The notes beneath the pieces were generated by a model, which saw only the letters and a list, made by a program, of their open reading frames with translations, ran no database searches and had not been told where the DNA came from. The translations under genes and the position numbers were made by a program. Shown piece after piece: positions 19,150-29,084 of a DNA stretch of 64,000 nt (position 1 is its first letter; every line of letters starts with the position of its first letter). Location of the stretch: NCBI GenBank assembly GCA_905221605.1, contig CAJNDS010002346.1, positions 1,000,740-1,064,739 on the forward strand. Reading direction: 5' to 3'. This stretch comes from Symbiodinium natans. Lineage: Eukaryota > Sar > Dinophyceae > Suessiales > Symbiodiniaceae.

Positions 19150-20330
19150 GGAGGGCCTATTGGTTTGGTGTTTTTTGTTTTTTTTTTTTTATATTTTTTT
19201 TGGCATTTTTTTTTTCGTGGTCCCCTGGTCCCCTGGATTGCTGGGCCCCTGGTCTGCTGGTCTCCCGGTCTGTTGGTCTGCTGATCGCCGGGTCCCCTGG
19301 TCTGCTAAACCCCCCCCCGCTTCTTCAAGCCGCGCGAGCAGATGAACGATCGAAGGGCAACTTTTTTTCAAAGCATATGAACGATTGACGCCCTTGATGC
19401 GAGCATTTTGTTTGCAAATGGGGGGGGGCTGGCTGCGCCGCCCCCCCCCCCCCCCCCCCCCCCCCCCCCGCCTTTTTTGACAGTGGCAGCTCGGTTCAAA
19501 GCATATGAAAGATTGAAAGCCATCATGCGAGTGTTGTGTTTTGCAAATTGGGTGGGGGCTGCGCCCCCCCAGCTTCTTTAAGCCGTGCAAGCTTTTTTCA
19601 AAGCATATGAAGGATTGACACCCATCATGCCACTTTTTTCTAAGCATATGAACGATCGAAACCCATGACGCAAGCTTTGTGTTTGCAAATGGGGGGCGCC
19701 CCCGCTTCTTGAAGCCGTGCAAGTCTTTTTCAAAGCATATGAACGATAAAAGCCCATCATGCCACTTTGAAGCATATGAACGATTGAAACCCATGATGCG
19801 AGCATTGTGTCTGCAAAATGGGGGGGTGCGCCCCGCCTCGCCCCAACCCCCGCGTTTTACAAGCCATGCACGCTGCATTCAAAGCATGTGCGTCTTTTTG
19901 AAACCTATCATGCGAGCTCTGTGTTTGCAAATGGATGGGGGGGGGGGGGGCTGCCCCCCCCCCCCCCCCCCCCCCCCCCGCGTCCCCCCAACTCCCCGCT
20001 TCTTAAAGCCGTGCAAGCTTGCGAGCAACATCTATAAGAATTCCTACGAAAAGCAGTACGAATCCTATGAGAATGGAGGTTTTCGTAGGAAGAGCAAAAA
20101 AAATGGACCAGTTCCTATGAAAATATAGAAGGAATGGAGGGTTTTCGGGAAAAACCAAGAAAATCGACCAAATCCTATGAACACTTAAAAGGGAACGTAG
20201 CCTTTTCCTAGGAAGACCAGGGGACCAGGGGACCACGAAAAAAAGAAGTACCAAACAAAAAGGGAAAAACACAAACAAAAATCTCCGCCCCTTCTTATGG
20301 TCCAAAGAAGATATCCGCTGCTCAGGTGCT
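19150..20330. mobile_element. ~1.2-kb element with inverted ends and internal repeats
   Basis: TTTTTTTCGTGGTCCCCTGG (from about 19209) has its reverse complement ending near 20245, forming inverted flanks of about 30 bp plus T-rich extensions. Inside are: a GGTCTGCTGGTC-type minisatellite (19215-19310); about six copies of a ~110-bp unit with AAGCATATGAACGATTGAAA and TTTGCAAATGGGGG; and paired G-run/C-run tracts (19418-19470, 19937-19978). The long minus-strand frame is repeat translation. No transposase is visible. Confidence 0.6.
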
Positions 20331-20394
20331 CTTTGGAAGGCCTAAACCCTTAAGCACTAAGCCCTAAGCCCCTGCAACTTGAACAACGAAATAA

Positions 20395-20874
20395 GCCCTA
20401 AACCCTAAACCCTAAACCCTAAACCCTAAACCCTAAACCCTAAACCCTAAACCCTAAACCCTCAACCCTAAACCCAAGCAGCCAAGGAGGGAACAAGTAC
20501 CGGCTGGAGGCTGAGCTCATGGAATTCCAGTCCTAGGGTTTCGGGTTCCGGCACCGACCTTTGAACCCACCAAACTTCGCTCCTAAACCCTAAACCCTAA
20601 ACCCTAAACCCTCAACCCTAAACCCTAAACCCTAAACCCTAAACCCTAAACCCTAAACCCTAAACCCTAAACCCTAAACCCTAAACCCTAAACCCTAAAC
20701 CGTGAACCCTAAACCCTAAACCCTAAACCCTAAACCTAAACCCTAACCCTAACCCTAAACCCTAAACCCTAAACCTAAACCCTAAACCTAAACCCCTAAA
20801 AACCCTAAACCCTAAACCCTAAACCCTAAACCCTAAACCCTAAACCCTAAACCCTAAACCCTAAACCCTAAACC

Positions 20875-20906
<32 letters not shown>

Positions 20907-20945
20907 ACCCTAAACCCTGAACCCTCAACCCTAAACCCTAAACCC
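20395..20945 (-). repeat. Long C-strand telomeric blocks
   Basis: 20395-20475, and the longer block 20580-20945 of mostly perfect CCCTAAA with a CCCTCAA section. A 100-bp gap between them holds a short non-repeat sequence. Confidence 0.97.
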
Positions 20946-21059
20946 CAAGCTGCCAAGCACTCCACGTCCCGGAGCCGGGGTTCCCAGCAGCCAGCCGGCG
21001 AAGCCGCTGGCCGACATCCGGGCACACCCGAGCTCGAGCTTGCGGTTCACGGTTGGGTT

Positions 21060-21285
21060 TTTAAGGGTTTAGGGTTTAGGGTTGTTTAGAGGAGTTTAGG
21101 GGAGTTTAGTGTTTAGGGTTTAGGGGGAGTTCAGGGGAGTTTAGGGTTTCGGACCAGTGGCCTGGGTGCAAACAGGGCTTAGGGTTTAGGGGGCTTTTGG
21201 GTTTAAGGGTTTTCGGGTTTAGGGTTTAGGGTTTCAGTGTTTCAGGGTTTTCAGGGTTTGCAGGGTTTGCAAGGTTCAGCAAGCT
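21060..21285 (+). repeat. Degenerate G-strand telomeric block
   Basis: TTTAGGG units mixed with GGAGTTTAGGGG, TTTCAGGG and TTTGCAGGG variants. Confidence 0.85.
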
Positions 21286-22440
21286 CTAGGAAGTCTTCGG
21301 GGGTGCCAGGGTGTCCCCTGGCCGTGCAGGCCACATTTTAACCTGCAAGCCGTGGCGGAAGAATTTCAGGATACCATATGGGAGGCTTCGGGGGTACGCA
21401 GGGTAGATCGTGATAACAGGCTCTTTCGCAAGGTTTGTGGGTGGGTTGAGTGGCTCGCTCTTCAAGGCTTCAGAGCTCTTCAGCAGTCTGCTTCGGCTTC
21501 TTGTCTCAAGCCTTCTAAGCGGGTCCACGTTCCGCCACGCCATTGCTTTCGCCCCTGGGGCAGTCTCACTGTGGATTGCAGCCAGCCCAGCGCATACAGA
21601 CCCAGCATGCCTACGCTCCATGACTAGAGGCCCCTCATGAAGTGAGAATTGAAAGCTGTTTGTTGCAAACAACCTAGGGGAATGTCAATCATACCATTGT
21701 GACGTTTTGGACTGCCGAGCTTGTCGGAAGTGCTGCTTGGTCGCATCGCTGTCCTGTGCGTGCGATGCAGTCGAGCCTATTGTTACACCCTAGCATCCCA
21801 AACCAGGAGCCCTAAACCTCAATCCCTAACCCTAAACCCCAAACCCTAAACCCTAAACCTGCTACCCTAAACTCGCAAGCGAGGGCTGGCACGGCCTCCG
21901 CATGGTTCCGCAGCAGGTCGATGGGGCAAAGCCACGACCTTGCAAGCACCCGAGACGGCCAATGTTGCCATTGCAATGGCCACGGAAACAAATACGCTGT
22001 CCAGAGGCCCACGGAGGCATGCGCTGTGCGAGGTGTGAGAGCATTCTCATGCTCTACACTCGCATGGGGTGCTGGTTACTCGGTTTTACCAGCAAATCCA
22101 GAGGACCGTAGGCCCTACAGGGAGACGAAATCTTACATCACTGACCATCTAGGTGTCTCAGGACTGTTTTCCCTGACACCTCCGGAGACTTTGTGTGCTT
22201 GGCAGTCGAACTTGCTTGAAGCATCGCGAACTTCGCAGGACATGTGAGGTCCGAACGTTTCGAATGTTTCAGCTTCTAGGGCCCTTAGTATGATCCCTTA
22301 CCTTCCAAAAAGGTATACAAGGGGTATATACAGGGTCCCCACTTAAGGGCCCAGACTAAGAGACCATGCAATTACCCTTAGAAACTCCCACCTGCCATCC
22401 GGTTGCCTCTTGGTTTCCAAACATGGTCACTGTATCGTGC
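21286..22440. other. Weakly coding region, strand uncertain
   Basis: 21286-21672 is open on the minus strand (128 codons) and in two plus frames. The plus frame at 21352 reads AEEFQDTIWEASGVRRVDRD and then LFRK before GTTTGTGGG, which is protein-like; another plus frame at 21410 is hydrophobic. 21902-22247 is open in two plus frames without a family. 22276-22385 is a family B MITE (CTTAGTATGATCCCTTACC and GACCATGCAATTACCCTTAG). I cannot choose a gene model. Confidence 0.3.
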
Positions 22441-22449
22441 TAGATCTAC

Positions 22450-22660
22450 ACTAAACCCTAAACCCTAAACCCTAAACCCTAAACCCTAAACCCTAAACCC
22501 TAAACCCTAAACCCTAAACCCTAAACCCTAAACCCTAAACCCTAAACCCTAAACCCTAAACCTAAACCATAAACCCTAAACCCTAAACCCTAAACCCTAA
22601 ACCCTAAACCCTAAACCCTAAACCCTAAACCCTAAACCCTAAACCCTAAACCCTAAACCC
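22450..22660 (-). repeat. Long C-strand telomeric block
   Basis: About thirty CCCTAAA units with one ATAAACC variant. It ends 44 bp upstream of the start codon of the membrane-protein gene. Confidence 0.97.
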
Positions 22661-22703
22661 TCACGGCACACGCAAAAGAAGCTCCTCCGGAAGGTTCTGA
22701 GCC

Positions 22704-25338
22704 ATGGATGTCGATGCAGCCGTGCCCGAGGAAAGGGTGGCCGTTGTCTCCTCAGACAGCAGTGGCGATGAGGGCTCAGGCTCCTCTTGGAACTTAGTAA
22801 CCAATCTATCACTCTAGTACTAGTGTGGTTATAACTCTAGTACTAATGTGGTTACAACTTAGTAGCCAATTATCACTCTAGTACTAATATGGTTATAACT
22901 CTAGTACTAATATGGTTATAAGTACAGTTGTAAGTTGTAAGTACAGTTATAATCCGTTCATAAGTACCATCCAGGCTCCTATCCCGGCTCTTGCGCCGAA
23001 GGAGAGCCACCCTCGGCTCGCGTTCTGGAGTTGGCGTCCCGCAGAATCTCGGTGATGCGGCCGGTCTCGCCCGACGTGCTCAGGGCGACGTCCGCAGGCA
23101 GGGCGCTTCGCTTCCTCGCCCGGGCGCTGTCGCAGCCCAAGGGGCGGCACCACCTCAGCTTTCAGACGGAGCGCATCCAGTGCTTTTGGAGCCATAGCTG
23201 GCATGGGAGTACTTGGAAGAAGCGCCTCACGCTCATCTTCATCTACCTCGCTCCTTGGGCGGCGGTGGCATCGACAGGTGCAGCAGCCTTGACGGCGTTC
23301 TTCTTCAGCCTGAAGGTGCTTTTGCCAGGCTTTCGGCAGAGAGAAACGTTCCTGTATCCGAAATCCTTCTGGGGAACCGGAGTCGGAGCCCTCACGTACC
23401 TTCTCGTCCTCCTCCTCGCTCGGCCGCGGACATCGGTCTTCCTCGATGCCATTTGCATTCACCAGGACGATGAGGACATGAAAGGCAAGGCGCTGTTGAG
23501 CCTTGGGGCTTTCCTGAAGAACTCTGAGTCCATGCTGGTGCTCTGGGATCCTCGGCCACACCCAGGAATGCGTAGCCTTGCTTACATTGACGTAGTTAGC
23601 CTGGATGTTCTTGCATACTTTAGGAGTTTTGCAGGGGGTGCCCTCCTTTTCCTCTTAGAAATGGGTCAGGGGGAACACATGCGAACCCAGGACACGTCCT
23701 GGTCGCATCGCCTTTGGTGTGTTTTCGAGTTGGCCGCATATTTACGCAGCTGCGAGCAGGAAGGGAAGAAGCCAAACATTGTGATTCGCCCCACCGGCAT
23801 CGGGCCATCTAATTTCCTGCAGACGCTGGCACTCTTGATCGTCTTCTTGGCCGCTGGTCTCGTACCCGACAGGCAGAAAGAATTTCTGTGGACTATGCAG
23901 GCCCTCTTCGCCTAAACCTTAAATCCTAAATCCTAAACCCTAAACCCTACACTACACCCTAAACCCTAACCCTAAACCCTAAACGGTAAACCCTAAACCC
24001 TAAACCCTAAACCCTAAACCCTAAACTCTAAACCCTAAAGCCAGGCCCTCTTCGCCTTCCTTGGGTTTTACGTGACGGCGACGACGTATCGCCACATCTT
24101 CGGCTCTCTGGAGCAGGTCCGGCGCGAGTTGAAGCTTAGTAGCTGAGTAGGTAACCTTTAACTGGGTATTGCTTTGGGATGATTTTAAGTCTCCCTTCTT
24201 TCCCTTTTTAAGGGAACCTCTTCATAAGTAATTTTCAAAGGGCTTTATCAAGCAACACCCAGTTAACATGCTTGGTTGGTTGGAATCCTACTATATACAA
24301 AAGGTCACCTTTTTTTGGTCTCGGGTATTCGGCCCCTAAGGAAGGGCTTTCGCCTCGAAGACGCCAAGTGCCACTGCTGCACGAAGGGCCATGCTAGCCC
24401 GGAAGAGCTGTGTGACCGGAAGGCTGCTCGGTAGGCCCTTGGGATATGTTCTATTATCCCTTGTTGGGTTTAAGAGGATCATATTTAGGAATAAACCCAA
24501 AACCCTAAACGCTAAACGCTAAACCCTAAACGCTAAACGCTAAACCCTAAACCCTCAACCCTAAACCCTCAACCCTAAACCCTAAACGCAGGGTCTTAGA
24601 GGGCCTCCCAGGTTATGGAACGATGCATCGTGATCTGGTTTGGAAGTGTCGAGACCTTCGAAGAGAGAGTGCGGTCCGACGTGCTTGCCTGTCTCTTAGG
24701 GATACTTGGGAATAATTTCTAATTTTGGGGTACTTTCATTCCAAGAAACAGCGAGAACAAGTTGCTAGGGTTCCAAGTTCAGCTAAGGTCTCTCCAAACA
24801 GCTCGACACGCAGCTCTTCTCCTACCGGCAGTGTGTCCAAGGCATGGTGCCGGTGATCTGGACCTTCATGGACACAGGCTCAGCTCAGATGCACTTCAAT
24901 GACCACTGGAAGAATCTGCTGGCCGAGCTCATCCGTGGCTTGGCATGGTGGCTGGGTGTTGTTCCATCCGCGTACCTCATCGGCCTGAGGGTTGCCTACT
25001 GTCTGCGGAGGAAGCGCAGCTGCTGGCTCTGCGAAGAGGCTTAGTAGTAGAGTAGGAAACCTTTAGTATTGTATTCCCTTTATCATCCCAAAGGATAACC
25101 TTTAGTTCCCCAAGGATACTGGACAACTAAGGAGGCCATGAATGCGACGGTTGTCCTGAGCATCGTGGCCGCGGTCGTGGTTGCTGTTCAAGTCGAGTTC
25201 TTGTTCATGCAACTGCCGATTAAGTTCCATCATGATGGCCTCACTATAGAGCTGGCCCTGTTTTGTTGTCTCATGGTCCCTGTGGCTCTTGTGCTTTTTG
25301 GGTGCGTAGGCACCCATCCGCACACTGCCTGTGAGTGA
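22704..25338 (+). CDS. Multi-pass membrane protein, five exons
   Basis: Model: exons 22704-22779, 22975-23900, 24045-24116, 24802-25038, 25135-25338. All junctions keep frame, giving about 504 residues. The start has a good context (GCCATGG). The N-terminus is acidic and Ser-rich. Membrane helices include LTLIFIYLAPWAAVAS, GALTYLLVLLLA, TLALLIVFLAAGLVP, LAWWLGVVPSAYLIGL, VVLSIVAAVVVAV and ALFCCLMVPVALVLFG. Between helices 2 and 3 lies a cytosolic-type segment with VFLDAICIHQDD, LGAFLKNSESMLVLWD and RLWCVFELAAYL. To my knowledge this signature recurs in large dinoflagellate membrane-protein families; its alternation of strands and WCVFELA recalls a TIR-like fold, but that is inference. Exon 3's donor may be GT at 24117 or GA at 24126. 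GTGAGT at 25331 could be a donor to a further exon, so the C-terminus is provisional. Confidence 0.7.
22780..22974 (+). mobile_element. Intron 1 = MITE in a 9-bp direct repeat (GC-AG)
   Basis: CAGGCTCCT occurs at 22777-22785 and 22972-22980. Splicing at CAG|GC and AG|G inside the two copies restores the exon exactly (195 bp, phase 1). The body carries CTCTAGTACTAATATGGTTA repeats and ends TAAGTACCAT, like MITE family A. Confidence 0.75.
23901..24044 (+). other. Intron 2 = telomeric block in a 16-bp direct repeat (GC-AG)
   Basis: CAGGCCCTCTTCGCCT occurs at 23898-23913 and 24042-24057. The 127 bp between is CCCTAAA-type telomeric sequence with variants (TAAATCC, CTACACTACACC, AACGGTAAACC). Cutting at CAG|GCCCTC and CCAG|GCCCTC joins ...FLWTMQ to ALFAFLGFYV in frame; without splicing the frame stops at 23913. 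Confidence 0.82.
24117..24801 (+). other. Intron 3 with MITE and telomeric sequence
   Basis: GT-AG model of 685 bp (or GA-AG from 24126). It contains a family D-like start (TTAGTAGCTGAGTAGGTAAC), a family H copy at about 24440-24500 (AAGAGGATCATATTTAGGAA) and a CCCTAAA/CGCTAAA block (24488-24592). The acceptor is CTCTCCAAACAG. Confidence 0.55.
25039..25134 (+). mobile_element. Intron 4 = MITE family D in a GAGGC direct repeat (GC-AG)
   Basis: GAGGC at 25036-25040 and 25132-25136 flanks a 91-bp body from TTAGTAGTAGAGTAGGAAAC to TACTGGACAACTAAG. Splicing GAG|GC to GAG|GCC gives ...CWLCEE-AMNATVV in frame (96 bp). The same body occurs outside a recognised gene at 54079-54180, which supports a mobile intron. 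Confidence 0.75.
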
Positions 25339-25894
25339 TGCCATCCAGCAGGCTACCTCGGGGGCTTCTGCGGAGCTTTCAGTGGGTATCATCTATTCTT
25401 GCTGAGCCATAGTTGTAGTGTAAGCCTTTTGGGCTTCCTTATTTCGCAGGAACTAACAGTCCTGAAGAGAGTGTTGCATGTTGCTTTCCACGGTGGGGGT
25501 GTTGGTCACCGCCGTGGGCTGGCTGCAGGCAGCCGCAACAACTTCTGCAGGCCCTTGAGGACCTTTGTGTTTCACTTTCGACTGGCAGCTTGTCCAGACG
25601 TACCTACTTATGGTCTGGAGAGTTGTGTGCCCGTTATCATAACTCAGCCCACGGGATCCCATGGGTTGGCTTTCGCTCGCCGGTGTCGCTTTTGTGCGAA
25701 AAGGGCTTGACCACCAAGGCGTTTAGGGTTAGGGTCTAGTAAACAAGGCATATCCACTCCATGTTTGATACGAGTCAGGTGCTCGATCCTTCGTGGCTCA
25801 GGCATCCAAAAAAATGGCAGTGTCAGGGCACCAAAGGACCGACCTTCATGTTAGCGAACTCCCCAACCCTGGGCACCTTCAAAATTCCAGTTTA
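25339..25894 (+). other. Possible 3' exons, unresolved
   Basis: Downstream of the membrane-protein gene. 25440-25450 ends TTATTTCGCAG, a good acceptor, and the following frames include LSTVGVLVTAVGWLQAAATT, hydrophobic and membrane-like. I could not join it to the previous exon without a stop. Confidence 0.3.
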
Positions 25895-25947
25895 AGCCCT
25901 CAACCCTCAACCCTCAACCCTCGACCCTCGACCCTCGACCCTCCGCC

Positions 25948-25979
<32 letters not shown>

Positions 25980-26060
25980 ACCCTGAACCCTGAGCCCTAA
26001 GCCCTAAGCTCTCAGCCCTCAGCCCTCAGCCCTCAGCCCTAAACCCCAGCCCTTAAATCC
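25895..26060 (-). repeat. Telomere-variant block (CCCTCAA, CCCTCGA, CCCTCAG)
   Basis: Runs of CCCTCAA, CCCTCGA and CCCTCAG heptamers, ending with CCCTAAG/CCCTAAA. Confidence 0.92.
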
Positions 26061-26115
26061 TAGACCCCAAGCAAACACCCAAACCCGCAACAGCGACTGG
26101 AGTGCAGCCTGCGCC

Positions 26116-26172
26116 ATGGGTTTCTCGAAGGGGAAGAAGGGAGGGTCCAAGGCGGGCCATGTGGGGGAGGTG
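26116..26172 (+). CDS. Candidate first exon with GTGAGT donor
   Basis: GCGCCATGGGT is a strong start context. The 19 codons read MGFSKGKKGGSKAGHVGEV and end at GTG|GTGAGTTTGG, a consensus donor. A stretch at 26744-26810 (GGVGFGGAKGGCSGKDRPCS) has similar Gly/Lys composition and could be a later exon. Function unknown. Confidence 0.42.
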
Positions 26173-27305
26173 GTGAGTTTGGGACGTTTGGGTAACCCTA
26201 ACCCCTAACCGCTAAACCCTGACCCCTCAACTTAATCCCTGTAGACCTAAACCCGAAGTTTAGGGTTTGCGGTTCTGGCTTAGGGTTTGGGCGCGCGCGG
26301 GTGCAGAGGCTGTGCACGTGAGAGACAAACAAGTGCGGAGGAGAAGGAGGATCGAGACAGATGGCAGGGCGGAGGAGGGGAGGTGGAGAAATCACGAAGT
26401 TCAACACGGACATGAAGAAGAGACCGCGAGAGGTTGCACGGCGTTTGAGGTTGAGGGTTTAGCGTTTGGAAGTGCGGATCACTAGGTTACCGACTCTTCC
26501 TTGAACCTCTCTGAAAGGCGTGGTGGCCGCTTGGGGACCGAGCCAGCAGTGAGGGCACACTGAGACTCTGCACCCTAAAACCCTAAACCCTAAGCCCTAC
26601 GACCTAAACCCTAAACCCTAACCCTAAACCCTAAACCCTAAACCCTAAACCCTAAACCCTAAACCCCAAGCCCTAAGCCCTAAACTCCTCAAAACGCCCC
26701 AAAAAACCCTAACAACCCTAAACCCCTACACCCCCAGCGCTAGGGTGGCGTCGGCTTTGGGGGGGCCAAGGGCGGCTGCAGCGGGAAGGACCGACCGTGC
26801 TCTCGAGCTCGGGTGGAGGGTTCAGGGTTTCGGGTTTAGGGTTTGGGGTTTCGGTTTGGGGTTTGGGGTTTGGAGTTTGGGGTTTAGGGTCGGGTTTGGG
26901 GTTTAGGGGTTAGGATTTCGGGTTTAGGGTTTAGGGTTTCGGGTTTAGTCCGTAGGGTGCAGGGTTTTGGACCCTGATATTGTGGTAAGACAAGGGCCCT
27001 GATGATAGTTGTTTCCCCGAAGTTGATGCGAACCATTTTTTCGTGGGTGCTTAGGGTTTAGGAAAAAGGGTTTGGGGAGGGGTTGGGTTCAGTTTGAAGG
27101 TTATCGGGGATCAGTTCTGGGTTATGGGTTTAAAGGGGTTCAGGGCTTCACGGTCGTCTGGGAAATGTCAGGGCTGCAGACGAACTCCTGAGCCCTGAGT
27201 TCGAATCGAGAACTTCCTGCTGACCTACCCTCCCCCTAGACCCTTAACCTATGTTAAAAACCTTAAGCCCGCGCGCTGCAGCCCCAGCAGCCTAGACCAG
27301 AAAGC
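26173..27305. other. Telomeric blocks and unassigned sequence
   Basis: C-strand block 26570-26700 and G-strand block 26820-26950 (TTTGGGG and TTTCGGG variants). 26198-26485 has Arg/Glu-rich frames without recognisable family. 26950-27300 holds nothing recognisable. Confidence 0.5.
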
Positions 27306-27308
27306 CCT

Positions 27309-27437
27309 GGTACCTATTAGCCAATTATAACTGCACTTAGAACTGTACTTATAACCATATTGGGGCACTTGGGGGGCTTGTAAGTGGGTTATAAGTGCAG
27401 CTCTAATTGGTTAATAAGTACCATGAACCTCCAAGTA
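27309..27437. mobile_element. MITE family A copy
   Basis: Right end TAAGTACCATGAACCTCCAA; internal AACTGTACTTATAACCATAT and GGGTTATAAGTGCAGCTC; the left end starts at GGTACCTATTAGCC and lacks the outermost bases. Confidence 0.75.
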
Positions 27438-27494
27438 GACCTATCCCAAACTGCCGAGACCATGCACATGCTGAAGCTCTCTGACCCCAAACCC

Positions 27495-27770
27495 TGGGGT
27501 TTAGGGTTTAGGGTTAAGGGTTTAGGGTTCAGCTTTGGGTTTAGGGTTTGGGGTTTGGGGTTTTGGGGTTTAGGGTTTAGGGTGAGCAAGCGACCTGACC
27601 CTTCAACCCGGAATCCCCCCACAAAGGGCTTCACCATCCACAGCGGGCCAATCCTGGAGGCAGCTGGTGCGCTGGCCTTAAACCCTAAACCCTGAACCCT
27701 AAACCCTAAACCCTAAACCCCAAGCCCTAAGCCCTAAACCCTAACCCCTAAGCCCTAAACCCTAAACACG
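27495..27770. repeat. Telomeric blocks, G strand then C strand
   Basis: 27495-27590 TTTAGGG with TTTGGGG variants; 27678-27770 CCCTAAA/CCCTAAG. The short open frame between them (27591-27677) is unremarkable. Confidence 0.92.
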
Positions 27771-27964
27771 GTTTCGTCTTGGGTATGGGTTGAGGTCGAG
27801 TTTCATCGGGTTTTAGCCTAACATGACAGGTCGTAGAGCGAAGGGGGGTCTCAGATGGTTCTGGGCCCAGATAGGAAGCCCTTGCACCTCGTTCCTGAAC
27901 CACCTGACCCTTAGCATGTCGAGCTTCAAGGTGCTTGCTTCAGGAAGGAATTCGCCTTCTAGTT

Positions 27965-28290
27965 TCCAGAGTAGGCCATTGTTCCTTGTTGTTTTTTGTC
28001 TAAGGGCTTAGGTTCCCTTGCAAGCCCCTTTAACCCAAGAAGGGTATTCTTTTTATTGCTAGGTTACTCCTGGTCCTGGTCTTCTAAGGGTAGTTACATG
28101 GGCCCTCAACATGGTCCTTCTGAAGTAGGGGCCCTTGGGTTCTATAGGTATACAAGGGGTATAGAAGGGGTCCCCATTTCAGGACCCATACTAACGGACC
28201 AAGGTCTCACTTGGAGGTTCATGGTACTTCATAACCAAAAAAAACTGTGCTTATAGCCCACTTCATAAGCCCCTTAAGGGCCCCACCATG
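27965..28290. mobile_element. Three adjacent/nested MITEs (families E, B, A)
   Basis: 27973-28082 is family E (TTCCCTTGCAAGCCCCTTTA, GCTAGGTTACT). 28084-28208 is family B (TAAGGGTAGTTACATGGGCC, GGTATACAAGGGGTATAG, AACGGACCA). Where B's right end should read GGACCATGTAATTACCCTTA, the sequence switches to family A (ACTTGGAGGTTCATGGTACT, 28209-28290). A appears to have inserted into, or replaced, the end of B. Confidence 0.65.
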
Positions 28291-28660
28291 GTTATAAACC
28301 CTAAATCCTAAACCCGAAACCCTAAACCCAAAACCCTAAACCTTAAACCCTAAACCCCAAACCCTAGCCCTAAGCCTAAACCGGTTTGGGGGGTGAACCC
28401 TAAACCCTAAATGAGAATAGTTTGGGTGGTTGGGGTGGGACTACATGCTAGGGCAAGCGAGCGTCCCGGGTGCTTTTAGCACCAGCGAGCTTCCCTTCTC
28501 TAAACCCTAAACCCTAAACCCTAAACCCTAGACCCTAAACCCTAAACCCTAGACCCTAAACCCTAACCGCCCTAACCCTAAACCCTAAACCCTAAACCCT
28601 AAACCCTAAACCCTAAACCCTAAACCCTAAACCCTAAACCCCAAACCCTAAACCTCTCTA
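28291..28660 (-). repeat. C-strand telomeric blocks around a duplicated 115-bp segment
   Basis: Blocks 28291-28390 and 28500-28660. The segment between (TAGTTTGGGTGGTTGGGGTG...CACCAGCGAGCTTCCC) recurs inverted at 33776-33870, again next to telomeric DNA. Confidence 0.88.
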
Positions 28661-28683
28661 TCATAATGTATTTAAACCCTAAT

Positions 28684-28966
28684 TCAAAAGTGGGCAACGG
28701 TGAATTTCCTGGCCTCAAAAGTGGGCAACGGTGAGTTTCCTGGCCTCAAAAGTGGGCAATGGTGATTTCCTGGCCTCAAAAGTGGGCAATGGTGAATTTC
28801 CTGGCCTCAAAAGTGGGCAACGGTGAATTTCCTGGCCTCAAAAGTGGGCAACGGTGAATTTCCTGGCCTCAAAAGTGGGCAATGGTGAATTTCCTGGCCT
28901 CAAAAGTGGGCAACGGTGAATTTCCTGGCCTCAAAAATCGGCAACGGTGGGCAACGGTGAATTTCC

Positions 28967-28967
<1 letters not shown>
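28684..28967 (+). repeat. 31-bp tandem repeat, about nine copies
   Basis: Unit CCTCAAAAGTGGGCAACGGT followed by GAATTTCCTGG; GTGGGCAA occurs at 28690, 28721, 28752, 28782, 28813, 28844, 28875 and 28906. Copies differ at one or two positions (CAACGG/CAATGG). Confidence 0.95.
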
Positions 28968-29042
<75 letters not shown>

Positions 29043-29084
29043 ACCCCCCCCCCCCGCTCCACCCCCCCCCCCGCCCCCCTTCCG
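28968..29084 (+). repeat. Poly-C tract, 75 uninterrupted C
   Basis: 28968-29042 is all C, followed by further C runs broken by A, G and T to 29080. It abuts the 31-bp repeat. Such a run can form triplex or G-quadruplex-like structures on the other strand; its length in this assembly may be inexact. Confidence 0.95.

Noticed and set aside
20580-20945. A real chromosome end
   Set aside because: The telomeric block is followed by ordinary sequence on both sides, and blocks in both orientations continue for 40 kb.
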